From an uncultured bacterium (GTDB lineage: Bacteria > Actinomycetota > Coriobacteriia > Coriobacteriales > Coriobacteriaceae): a stretch of 64,000 bases of DNA. The position numbers were made by a program, and so were the translations under genes. Under the pieces are notes generated by a model. It worked only from the letters and a program-made list of their open reading frames with translations. It had not been told where the DNA came from and made no database searches. The stretch lies in assembly GCA_905214425.1 (NCBI GenBank), contig CAJMLY010000004.1, positions 62,001-126,000 of the forward strand, given 5' to 3'. Within the stretch, counting starts at the first letter, position 1, and every line of letters begins with the position of its first letter. Below, piece by piece: positions 1 through 6,497 of the stretch.

Positions 1-1
1 G

Positions 2-1285
2 GGCGGCCACTTTTTGGCGGCGCGTGCCTGCGGCGTCCGTGTGACCGAGTTCTTTTTGGGCCTGCCGTGCCGCTTTGACATCCATTACACGTCGCGTCGC
101 ATTGGAACCAAGTTTGGCGTGACCCCGCTGCTGCTGGGTGGCTACGCTGCCATCTGCGGTATGGATCCGACCGATGTCTCGTGCGCCGATCGCGTGCTCG
201 CGGCTATCTACCGTCATGGTCGCGTGACCGTGGCCGACCTTGCTGTCGAGCTCGAGCTTTCCGAGGAGGATGTGCTCGAGGCATGCGCCTTGCTCTTGGG
301 TTGGGGCTCTATCGCGCCTTGGTATGAGGAAGGGGAGAAGCCCTCGCCGAGCTACTATCCCACCAAGTATCAGACGCTGCCACGAGATGCGGCGGGTTAC
401 ACCACCTTTGACGGCCGCCGTTTCGATCGAGAGCATGCGACTACCGAGGGCGATGTGTGGGAGCTGCCGTGCGGCGAGGCCGAGTTCCTTGCACAAGAGC
501 GTTCGCACACCTATCTTGGCCAGGGCTTTCTCAAGCGCGCCTTTATGCTGCTCGCGGGCATTCTCGTCAATATCCTGACGGGCTTTTTGCTGCTTATGAG
601 CATCTACTCTATTGCGGGTGTCACCGTGCCGATGGATACCAACGTGATCGGTCAGGTTGACGAGGGGTCTATTGCCGCCAAGGCGGGTATCGAGGGCGGC
701 GACGCGATCCTTTCGGTTGACGGAGTATCGTGCTCTACCTGGATGGACGTTTACGATGCCATCGGTAAGGCTGCCGGTAAGGACGATATCGCCATCGAGT
801 ACGAGCGTGACGGCAAGCAGCATTCGACCGCGGTTGCGCTCAAAGAGGACGAGCGCCTAGGTGTGTATGCCTCTACGCAGGTGGTCCGTTTAGACCCCAT
901 CACGTCGGCTCGACTTTCGTTCTCCTATGTCGTGCAGACAGCGGAGGGCGTGATGCGCCTGCTCCAGCCGCAGCATACGATGGAGATTCTCGATCAGTCT
1001 TCTTCGATCGTGGGCATTAGCGTTATGTCCTCACAGGCTGCTGCTGCCGGCCCTGCCACGTTCCTTTCGTTTGCCGCCCTCATTTCGTTCTCGCTTGGCT
1101 TTATGAACCTGCTGCCCATCCCACCACTCGATGGCGGCAAGTTAGTCATCGAGATTATTCAAAAGATTGCGGGTCGCGAGCTGCCTCTCAAGGCTCAGAC
1201 AATTGTGAGCTATGTGGGCATCGCGCTCTTCGCACTGCTGTTTGTCTATATGCTTCGTTCCGACATCCTTCGATTTATTCTGTAG
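2..1285 (+). CDS. rseP: RseP-type site-2 zinc metalloprotease (5' end cut by window)
   Basis: Intramembrane M50 protease that cleaves membrane-bound anti-sigma factors and remnant signal peptides. The reading frame is open from base 2, beginning GGHFLAAR, which is the end of the family's HExxH zinc motif, so only a short N-terminal piece with the HE pair is missing. A PDZ domain covers roughly bases 655-850. The C-terminal NLLPIPPLDGGK at about 1107-1142 matches the third zinc-ligand motif of the family, followed by a last membrane helix. Unusually, about 110-120 residues (bases 161-520) are inserted after LLGGY, where the family normally has a short loop; the first part looks like a winged helix. 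ispG follows 13 bases downstream, the usual rseP-ispG-proS order. Function is confident; the role of the insertion is unknown. Confidence 0.92.
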   Translation, partial: GGHFLAARACGVRVTEFFLGLPCRFDIHYTSRRIGTKFGVTPLLLGGYAAICGMDPTDVSCADRVLAAIYRHGRVTVADLAVELELSEEDVLEACALLLGWGSIAPWYEEGEKPSPSYYPTKYQTLPRDAAGYTTFDGRRFDREHATTEGDVWELPCGEAEFLAQERSHTYLGQGFLKRAFMLLAGILVNILTGFLLLMSIYSIAGVTVPMDTNVIGQVDEGSIAAKAGIEGGDAILSVDGVSCSTWMDVYDAIGKAAGKDDIAIEYERDGKQHSTAVALKEDERLGVYASTQVVRLDPITSARLSFSYVVQTAEGVMRLLQPQHTMEILDQSSSIVGISVMSSQAAAAGPATFLSFAALISFSLGFMNLLPIPPLDGGKLVIEIIQKIAGRELPLKAQTIVSYVGIALFALLFVYMLRSDILRFIL

Positions 1286-1298
1286 GGGAGTGTTTGGA

Positions 1299-2381
1299 TT
1301 GTCTTTATCCCATTCTTTGCCGCGCGAGCTGACGCGCCCCGTGCATGTGGGCGGCGTGCAGATCGGCGGCGGCGCGCCGGTGGTGGTTCAGTCTATGACC
1401 TGCACTGATACCGCCGATGCCCAGGCAACGCTTGGGCAGGTTCGCGCGTTGGCGCAGGCGGGCTGCGATATCGTGCGCGTGAGTGTACCCACCGAGGCCG
1501 CGCTCGAGGGCTTTCGTACCATCTGTGCTGAGTCCCCGGTGCCGATCGTCGCCGATATTCACTTTAACCATAAGCTCGCCATTGGTGCCGTTGAGGCCGG
1601 TGCTGCCAAGCTGCGCATCAATCCCGGCAATATCGGCGATTGGGCCAAGGTTGACGCGGTGATCGATGCTGCGGGTGCCGCGGACTGTGCGATTCGTATC
1701 GGCGTCAATGCCGGTTCACTCGAGCAGGATATCGCCGAGCGCGAAGACCTCACGCAGCCCGAAAAGCTTGTGATGTCGAGCGAGCGCTTCGTCAAGCACT
1801 TTGAGGACCGCGGCTTTACGAACATTGTGCTTTCGGCCAAGGCCCATAGTGTACAGACGACGCTTGAAACCTATCGTGCCCTGTCGCGTGAGATTCCCCA
1901 CATTCCGCTTCACCTGGGCGTGACGGAGGCGGGGACCAAGCTCCAGGGCACCATCAAGAGCTCGGTGGGCCTTGGTATTCTGCTGTCTGAGGGTATTGGT
2001 GACACCATGCGCGTCTCTCTCACGGCCGATCCGGTTGAGGAGCCGCCGGTTGCCTGGGGTATTCTGCAGTCGCTGGGCTTGCGTCGCCGTGGCCCCGAGA
2101 TTGTCTCGTGCCCCACGTGCGCCCGCTGCCAGGTTAACCTCATTCCCATCGCCGAGGAGGTCACCGAGCGGCTTAAGAATTACTCCGCGCCGCTTTCTAT
2201 CGCTGTGATGGGATGTGCCGTTAATGGCCCCGGTGAGGCTTCTGATGCCGACCTGGGCGTTGCTTGCGGACGTGGTCAGGCCTTGCTCTTTTCGCATGGC
2301 CAGATCATTGGTAAAGTAGCTGAGGACCAAATTGTCGACGCGCTTATGGCAGAGGTCGACAAACTTATTGAGGAGAAATAA
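1299..2381 (+). CDS. ispG: 4-hydroxy-3-methylbut-2-en-1-yl diphosphate synthase
   Basis: Iron-sulfur enzyme of the non-mevalonate (MEP) isoprenoid pathway, converting methylerythritol cyclodiphosphate to HMBPP. The 360-residue product has the family opening (TRPVHVGGVQIGGGAPVVVQSMT) in shortened form, TIM-barrel segments such as VADIHFNHKLA and KLRINPGNIG, and the C-terminal cluster cysteines in CPTCARCQ and GCAVNGPGE. I chose the TTG at 1299 because GGGGAG lies 8 bases upstream (1285-1290); the open frame reaches further back but that part overlaps rseP and is not IspG-like. The stop codon directly abuts the proS ATG, so the two genes are translationally coupled. Confidence 0.95.
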   Translation: MSLSHSLPRELTRPVHVGGVQIGGGAPVVVQSMTCTDTADAQATLGQVRALAQAGCDIVRVSVPTEAALEGFRTICAESPVPIVADIHFNHKLAIGAVEAGAAKLRINPGNIGDWAKVDAVIDAAGAADCAIRIGVNAGSLEQDIAEREDLTQPEKLVMSSERFVKHFEDRGFTNIVLSAKAHSVQTTLETYRALSREIPHIPLHLGVTEAGTKLQGTIKSSVGLGILLSEGIGDTMRVSLTADPVEEPPVAWGILQSLGLRRRGPEIVSCPTCARCQVNLIPIAEEVTERLKNYSAPLSIAVMGCAVNGPGEASDADLGVACGRGQALLFSHGQIIGKVAEDQIVDALMAEVDKLIEEK

Positions 2382-4103
2382 ATGACCCGAGCAATGTATA
2401 TGTCTAAGCTCTATGCGCCGACGCTTAAAGAGGACCCGGCGGACGCTGAGCTCGCCAGCCACCGCCTGCTGCTCCGTGCCGGCATGATCCGCAAGGAGGC
2501 CGCCGGTTTGTATTCCTACCTGCCGCTTGCTTGGCGCTCGATCCGCAAGATCGAGAACATCGTGCGCGACGAGATGGATGCTGCCGGCGCCCAGGAGCTC
2601 ATGATGCCCATTATGGTCGATGCCGAGCTGTGGCGTGAGTCCGGCCGCATCGATGCCTATGGCAAGGAGCTCGTGCGCTTTGATGACCGCCACGGCCGCG
2701 AGTTTGTTCTCGGACCCACGCACGAGGAGACCGTCACGGCCCTGGTGCGCAACGAGCTGCGCTCCTATAAGCAGCTGCCCGTCAACCTGTACCACATTCA
2801 GGACAAGTTCCGCGATGAGTTCCGCCCCCGCTTTGGTCTGATGCGCGGTCGCGAGTTCATCATGAAGGACGCCTACAGCTTCTCCACTACGCAGGAGAGC
2901 CTGCAGGAGGAGTACGACAAGATGAAGCAGGCCTATGCCAACATTTGCGAGCGCTGCTACATCAAGGCCCTGCCCGTTGTCGCCGACTCCGGCGAGATCG
3001 GCGGCGACACCTCCGTCGAGTACATGGCTCTGGCCGACGCTGGCGAGGCTTCGCTCGTCTACTGCGATGAGTGCGGCTTCGCTGCCGACGATGAGGCCGC
3101 AAGCACCAAGGTCGTTGTGACCGAGGGTCCTGGCGACGGTACGCTCACCAAGGTCGAGACTCCGGGCATGGGCACCATCGAGGCCGTTGCAAAGTTCTTC
3201 GGCTTCCCCGAGAACGGTACGCGAAAGTCGCTGGCGCTCATCGATGCTGAGGGCAAGCCGGTCGTGGCCATTGTCCCGGGCGACCACGAGCTCAACGATT
3301 GCAAGGCCGAGCATGTCTTTGGCAAGGGCTATCGCATGATGACCGACGAGGAGCTTCAGGCGAACGGTCTGCACAAGGGCTTTATCGGACCAGTTAACCT
3401 GCCCGAGGGCATTCGTCTGGTCTGCGACGAGAGCCTGCGCGAGTCCAAGCAGTGGGCCTGTGGCGCCAACGAGGTCGACTATCACTTTACCGGTGCCTGC
3501 CCCGAGCGCGACTTTACCGTCGACGAGTGGGCCGACCTGGTAACCGTCGTTGCCGGCGACCCCTGCCCGCACTGCGGCAAGCCGCTCTCTGCTGCCCGCG
3601 GCATCGAGGTCTCTCAGGTCTTCCAGCTTGGCACCAAGTATTCCGAGGCCATGGGTGCCACCTTTATGGACGAGGACGGCAAGGAGAAGCCGCTCATCAT
3701 GGGTTGCTACGGTGTGGGCGTGTCCCGCTCGCTCGCTGCTGTCGTGGAGCAGCACAACGACGAGCACGGTATCGTCTGGCCGGTCTCCGTTGCTCCGTAC
3801 GAGGTCGCGGTGATTCCGCTCGATCCCAAGAAGGAGGAGTGCGCTACCGTTTGCGACCAAATCGTCGAGGGCCTGTGCGCCGAGGGTATCGAGGTCGTCG
3901 TCGACGATCGCGATGAGCGTCCCGGCTTTAAGTTTGCCGATAACGACCTTATGGGATTCCCGTATCAGGTGGTGCTTGGCAAGCGTGGCCTTAAGAATGG
4001 CACCGTTGAGCTCAAGGACCGTGCCACGGGCGAGCGCGAGGACGTGGCGATCGACGAGGTCGTCGCCAAGGTTGCCGAGCTTGTTAAGGCGGCCCGCCGT
4101 TAA
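2382..4103 (+). CDS. proS: Proline--tRNA ligase
   Basis: Class II aminoacyl-tRNA synthetase charging tRNA-Pro. The 573-residue protein is the bacterial long form: class II motifs 1 and 2 in the first 160 residues (GPTHEETVT, RPRFGLMRGREF), a central editing (INS) domain at about residues 225-400 containing FPENGTRKSL and VPGDHELND, motif 3 (GCYGVGVSRSLAA) near residue 440, and a C-terminal anticodon-binding domain. The ATG follows the ispG stop without a gap. A strong terminator lies 30 bases after the stop. Confidence 0.97.
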   Translation: MTRAMYMSKLYAPTLKEDPADAELASHRLLLRAGMIRKEAAGLYSYLPLAWRSIRKIENIVRDEMDAAGAQELMMPIMVDAELWRESGRIDAYGKELVRFDDRHGREFVLGPTHEETVTALVRNELRSYKQLPVNLYHIQDKFRDEFRPRFGLMRGREFIMKDAYSFSTTQESLQEEYDKMKQAYANICERCYIKALPVVADSGEIGGDTSVEYMALADAGEASLVYCDECGFAADDEAASTKVVVTEGPGDGTLTKVETPGMGTIEAVAKFFGFPENGTRKSLALIDAEGKPVVAIVPGDHELNDCKAEHVFGKGYRMMTDEELQANGLHKGFIGPVNLPEGIRLVCDESLRESKQWACGANEVDYHFTGACPERDFTVDEWADLVTVVAGDPCPHCGKPLSAARGIEVSQVFQLGTKYSEAMGATFMDEDGKEKPLIMGCYGVGVSRSLAAVVEQHNDEHGIVWPVSVAPYEVAVIPLDPKKEECATVCDQIVEGLCAEGIEVVVDDRDERPGFKFADNDLMGFPYQVVLGKRGLKNGTVELKDRATGEREDVAIDEVVAKVAELVKAARR

Positions 4104-4133
4104 TCGACGATTTCGCTTGTAGTTCGATATACG

Positions 4134-4182
4134 GGACGGCCCCGCATTTCTCCAGATCGGGGAGATGCGGGGCCGTCCTTTT
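4134..4182 (+). terminator. Rho-independent terminator of the rseP-ispG-proS operon
   Basis: A 14-bp perfect GC-rich stem (4134-4147 with 4165-4178), extended inward by a TTCTCC/GGGGAG helix, is followed by T4 at 4179-4182. The target duplication of the adjacent insertion sequence begins on the last T. Confidence 0.9.
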
Positions 4183-4189
4183 ATCTTGC
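4182..4189 (+). repeat. Target-site duplication, left copy (TATCTTGC)
   Basis: This 8-bp repeat is identical to 5544-5551 and abuts the outer end of the left inverted repeat. Confidence 0.93.
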
Positions 4190-4214
4190 GGCTTATAGGA
4201 CAAAAAGTGTGTCC
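4190..4214 (+). repeat. IS left terminal inverted repeat
   Basis: These 25 bp are an exact reverse complement of 5519-5543. The core reads GGACAAAAAGTGTGTCC. Confidence 0.95.
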
Positions 4215-4238
4215 CGATAGAACATCCGTTTCCATCCA

Positions 4239-5357
4239 TTAATCCAGCCAGAACGGGTACGGGTCCCTGTGGTGGAGGTCCTCCCACACGGCCCTGTCGC
4301 CCCGCTCCGGCCCTCCGTCCTCGCGCGACGGCGAGGCGGAGTAGACGCTGAACAGGAAGTCGATGTCCGCGTCGGCCGGCATCGTGGCGAGTTTCTCTCT
4401 CGCCGTCCTCGCGTCCCCCGAGTGCGCGTGGCACCACCAGAACACCGCCTTCACGCGCCTGGCCGACGTCAGCCCCCGGTGGTTGCGCAGGACGGCCCTC
4501 AGCTGCGAGTTCACCCCTCCCTCGATCATGTTGTTGGTCGACGGCAGCGGGCCGGCCCTGGCCAGGGCGGGGTCGAGGTAGGTGAACAGCGTCCCCGCCG
4601 ACACCAGCGACGACGGCGACGAGCGCGCCCGCCTCAGCCTCTCGTGGGTGTAGGCCCTCCTGCCGTCCACCACGGTCCTGTCCTCCAGGAAGTCGGCCCA
4701 GAACCCGCACCAGTCGAGGTAGCGCTCGACCCAGAGCTCGGCCTGGTGCAGCGTCTCGATGCCCATGAGGTCGCGCGCGATGAGGTAGAGCTCGCGTCCC
4801 GCCTGGAGCTTCGGCCGCGTCGTCGTGTAGCGCTTGATCTGCGAGAAGGCGTGGAAGGTGCACCTCTGGACCCTGGTGCGCGGCCAGGTCTCGCGCACGG
4901 CCTTGGCGAACCCGCTCCCGCCGTCGGTGACGACCACCTCGGGCGCCGGGATCGGCGACATGAGGGCCGACCACGCCCTCGAGTTCTCGGACCTGGCCAT
5001 GTACCAGGAGACCGCCCGCTCGCCGCTGCAGCATATGAGCACGACGAGGTCGCGCGCGACCCAGATCCCGTCGACGTAGAGCACGCGGTGCAGCTCGCCG
5101 TCGGGGACGGGCATGGGCCAGACCTCCCAGAACTCGGCCGTCCTGCGCCTGAAGGACCGCCCGCCGCCCGGCATCGCCGCTTGCGAGTCCTTCGAGAGGA
5201 GCCAGCCGAGGAACTCCTCGAGCCTCGCCGCCGTGTCGTCGTACCTCAGCGTCGTCGACGCGCCGCAGGCCGTGCACCTCCACCGCTGGGACCCCGATGA
5301 GGTCCTGCCGTTGCGCTTGGTCCGGCCGTTGCGGTAGGGGCAATAAACGGCCTTCAT
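4239..5357 (-). CDS. IS256/IS1249-family DDE transposase
   Basis: The 372-residue protein moves the surrounding insertion sequence. The N-terminus has a zinc-ribbon-like CPYRNG...WRCTAC segment (its first pair keeps only one cysteine) followed by a DNA-binding region. The likely DDE catalytic acids are D in YVDGIW, D in VVTDGG and E in NNMIEGG. CTFHAFSQIK, a few residues after the second D, matches the C-x2-H feature of this superfamily. I chose ATG at 5357, with GGAAGAGG just upstream; an in-frame GTG at 5363 is possible. The gene is visibly richer in GC than its neighbours, suggesting origin in another high-GC host. No frameshift or stop interrupts it. Confidence 0.9.
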   Translation of the reverse strand: MKAVYCPYRNGRTKRNGRTSSGSQRWRCTACGASTTLRYDDTAARLEEFLGWLLSKDSQAAMPGGGRSFRRRTAEFWEVWPMPVPDGELHRVLYVDGIWVARDLVVLICCSGERAVSWYMARSENSRAWSALMSPIPAPEVVVTDGGSGFAKAVRETWPRTRVQRCTFHAFSQIKRYTTTRPKLQAGRELYLIARDLMGIETLHQAELWVERYLDWCGFWADFLEDRTVVDGRRAYTHERLRRARSSPSSLVSAGTLFTYLDPALARAGPLPSTNNMIEGGVNSQLRAVLRNHRGLTSARRVKAVFWWCHAHSGDARTAREKLATMPADADIDFLFSVYSASPSREDGGPERGDRAVWEDLHHRDPYPFWLD

Positions 5358-5428
5358 GGGCACCTCTTCCGAAAGGGTGTTTAAGGGTTCCGGAAAAGGT
5401 TATCTACCTGCGGGAACGATGGGCAACC

Positions 5429-5445
5429 GGACACACATTCTGTCC
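5429..5445 (+). repeat. Subterminal copy of the IS end core
   Basis: GGACACACATTCTGTCC matches the terminal-repeat core GGACACACTTTTTGTCC at 14 of 17 positions. It may be an extra transposase-binding site, which is inference. Confidence 0.5.
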
Positions 5446-5481
5446 GAGCGGTTAAAAGCGGGCACGGAATTTAAACGGCCG

Positions 5482-5513
5482 AAAAAGGGGCATCGACCTG
5501 CGCCGATGCCCCC
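5482..5513 (-). terminator. Inward-facing terminator at the IS upstream end
   Basis: A 9-bp perfect stem (GGGGCATCG at 5487-5495 with CGATGCCCC at 5504-5512) is followed on the minus strand by T5 (A5 at 5482-5486). It lies between the right repeat and the transposase start, so it would stop outside transcription from running into the transposase. Confidence 0.75.
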
Positions 5514-5518
5514 AACGT

Positions 5519-5543
5519 GGACACACTTTTTGTCCTATAAGCC
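5519..5543 (+). repeat. IS right terminal inverted repeat
   Basis: These 25 bp are an exact reverse complement of 4190-4214. A degenerate inner copy, GGACACACATTCTGTCC, lies at 5429-5445. Confidence 0.95.
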
Positions 5544-5551
5544 TATCTTGC
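5544..5551 (+). repeat. Target-site duplication, right copy (TATCTTGC)
   Basis: This 8-bp repeat is identical to 4182-4189 and abuts the right inverted repeat. Confidence 0.93.
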
Positions 5552-5568
5552 CAGCGTGCTCAATCGCT

Positions 5569-5613
5569 AAAAGGAAAACCCCACAGCCCATATGAGCTGC
5601 GGGGTTTTCCTTT
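5569..5613. terminator. Terminator for the minus-strand phosphotransferase gene
   Basis: An 18-bp stem with one G-T pair (5570-5587 with 5596-5613) has A-rich and T-rich ends on both strands, so it can work in both directions. It serves the gene ending at 5646 and was probably paired with the proS terminator before the insertion sequence arrived. Confidence 0.85.
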
Positions 5614-5645
5614 GTGCCTCCGATGCGAAATAAATCGCTCAGATA

Positions 5646-6410
5646 TTACTGATAATCGACGACGTCGATCCAGTTCTTAAGGAACTCATCGTTCACGTTG
5701 CGCTTACGAGCGAGCTCGGAAGCGGCGACGATGCTCGTCCACTGACGCACGACCTGCATGGGCATGTCGGCGCGGTCGCAGTAGAGCTCCAGGTAGGCCT
5801 CGGCCTGGTCCTTGCTGTTGAGGGCGAAGAGCAGGTAGGTGGTGGCAACGTCGGCAGCAGGGGAGCCCTGGGTGGCGTGTGCCCAGTCGCACACATAGAG
5901 CTGGCCGTCGTCGCCGACGATGACGTTGGAGGGGTTGAAGTCGCCGTGGCAGACCTTGAACTCCTTGGTCATGCCGTCCAGACGCTCCTGAAGGTTGTAG
6001 CGCGTGGTGGCATTGAGCTGATCAAGGCTGTCGATCATGCGGGCGAACTTGTCGCGCTGACGGTTGAGCAGCGGGGAGGTGTAGCCGTGGATCTCGATCT
6101 GGAGGTCGACGAACATCTCGAGGTACTCACCAAAGCGCTGGGGCTCGGCAGTCATCTTTTCGGCAAGGGTGGTGCCCGGAACCTTCTCGGTCACGAGCGC
6201 CCAGCCGTTGGCGTTCTCGAGCTGGGAAACCTCGAGAGCCTTGGGGCTGCGGATGCCGCACTCATTGATGCGGGCAAGATTCAAAGCCTCGTTGAACACG
6301 TCGGAGACGGGCTTGGTCTCGTTAAAGACCTTGACGATCTTGTCGCCCAGGTCGTAAACGACCTTGTTGCCGCGACGGACGAGCTCGGTCTTGGAATCGG
6401 GGAGCAGCAT
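5646..6410 (-). CDS. Aminoglycoside phosphotransferase/choline kinase-fold protein
   Basis: A 254-residue protein of the APH-type kinase superfamily. It has a kinase-like N-lobe (VVYDLGDKIVKVFN), a catalytic loop HGDFNPSNVIV at about residues 155-165, and a metal-binding CDWAHA at about 175 in the DFG-equivalent position. The sequence does not reveal the small-molecule substrate, and an antibiotic target should not be assumed. GAAAGGATG precedes the ATG. The gene stands alone, 87 bases downstream of adhE on the same strand and separated from it by a GC-rich hairpin. Confidence 0.8.
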   Translation of the reverse strand: MLLPDSKTELVRRGNKVVYDLGDKIVKVFNETKPVSDVFNEALNLARINECGIRSPKALEVSQLENANGWALVTEKVPGTTLAEKMTAEPQRFGEYLEMFVDLQIEIHGYTSPLLNRQRDKFARMIDSLDQLNATTRYNLQERLDGMTKEFKVCHGDFNPSNVIVGDDGQLYVCDWAHATQGSPAADVATTYLLFALNSKDQAEAYLELYCDRADMPMQVVRQWTSIVAASELARKRNVNDEFLKNWIDVVDYQ

Positions 6411-6444
6411 GATTGCATCCTTTCAACGATGCGATAGAAGCAAC

Positions 6445-6478
6445 GGCGGGGGCGTGCGTACACCCGTGCACCCCCGCC
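6445..6478. terminator. GC-rich hairpin after adhE
   Basis: GGCGGGGG...CCCCCGCC with a two-base bulge lies between the adhE stop and the next gene. No clear T-run follows on either strand, so termination is only possible. Confidence 0.4.
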
Positions 6479-6497
6479 GCAAATAACCGTGCTAAAA

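Larger units (their letters stand above)
4190..5543 (-). mobile_element. IS256/IS1249-like insertion sequence, complete, 1354 bp
   Basis: The element is bounded by perfect 25-bp inverted repeats (4190-4214 and 5519-5543, outer ends GGCTTATAG and CTATAAGCC). It is flanked by the direct repeat TATCTTGC at 4182-4189 and 5544-5551, an 8-bp target-site duplication typical of IS256-related elements. It carries one transposase gene on the minus strand. Removing the element and one repeat copy restores a continuous intergenic sequence behind the proS terminator, so no gene is broken. Perfect ends and an intact gene suggest a recent and possibly active insertion. Confidence 0.95.

Noticed and set aside
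1716..4235. An 839-codon minus-strand open frame over ispG and proS
   Set aside because: It is an antisense shadow of two well-supported genes, with no SD and no recognisable protein.
5646..6410. Antibiotic resistance kinase
   Set aside because: The kinase fold is clear, but the family includes many housekeeping kinases. Nothing in sequence or context points to an aminoglycoside substrate.
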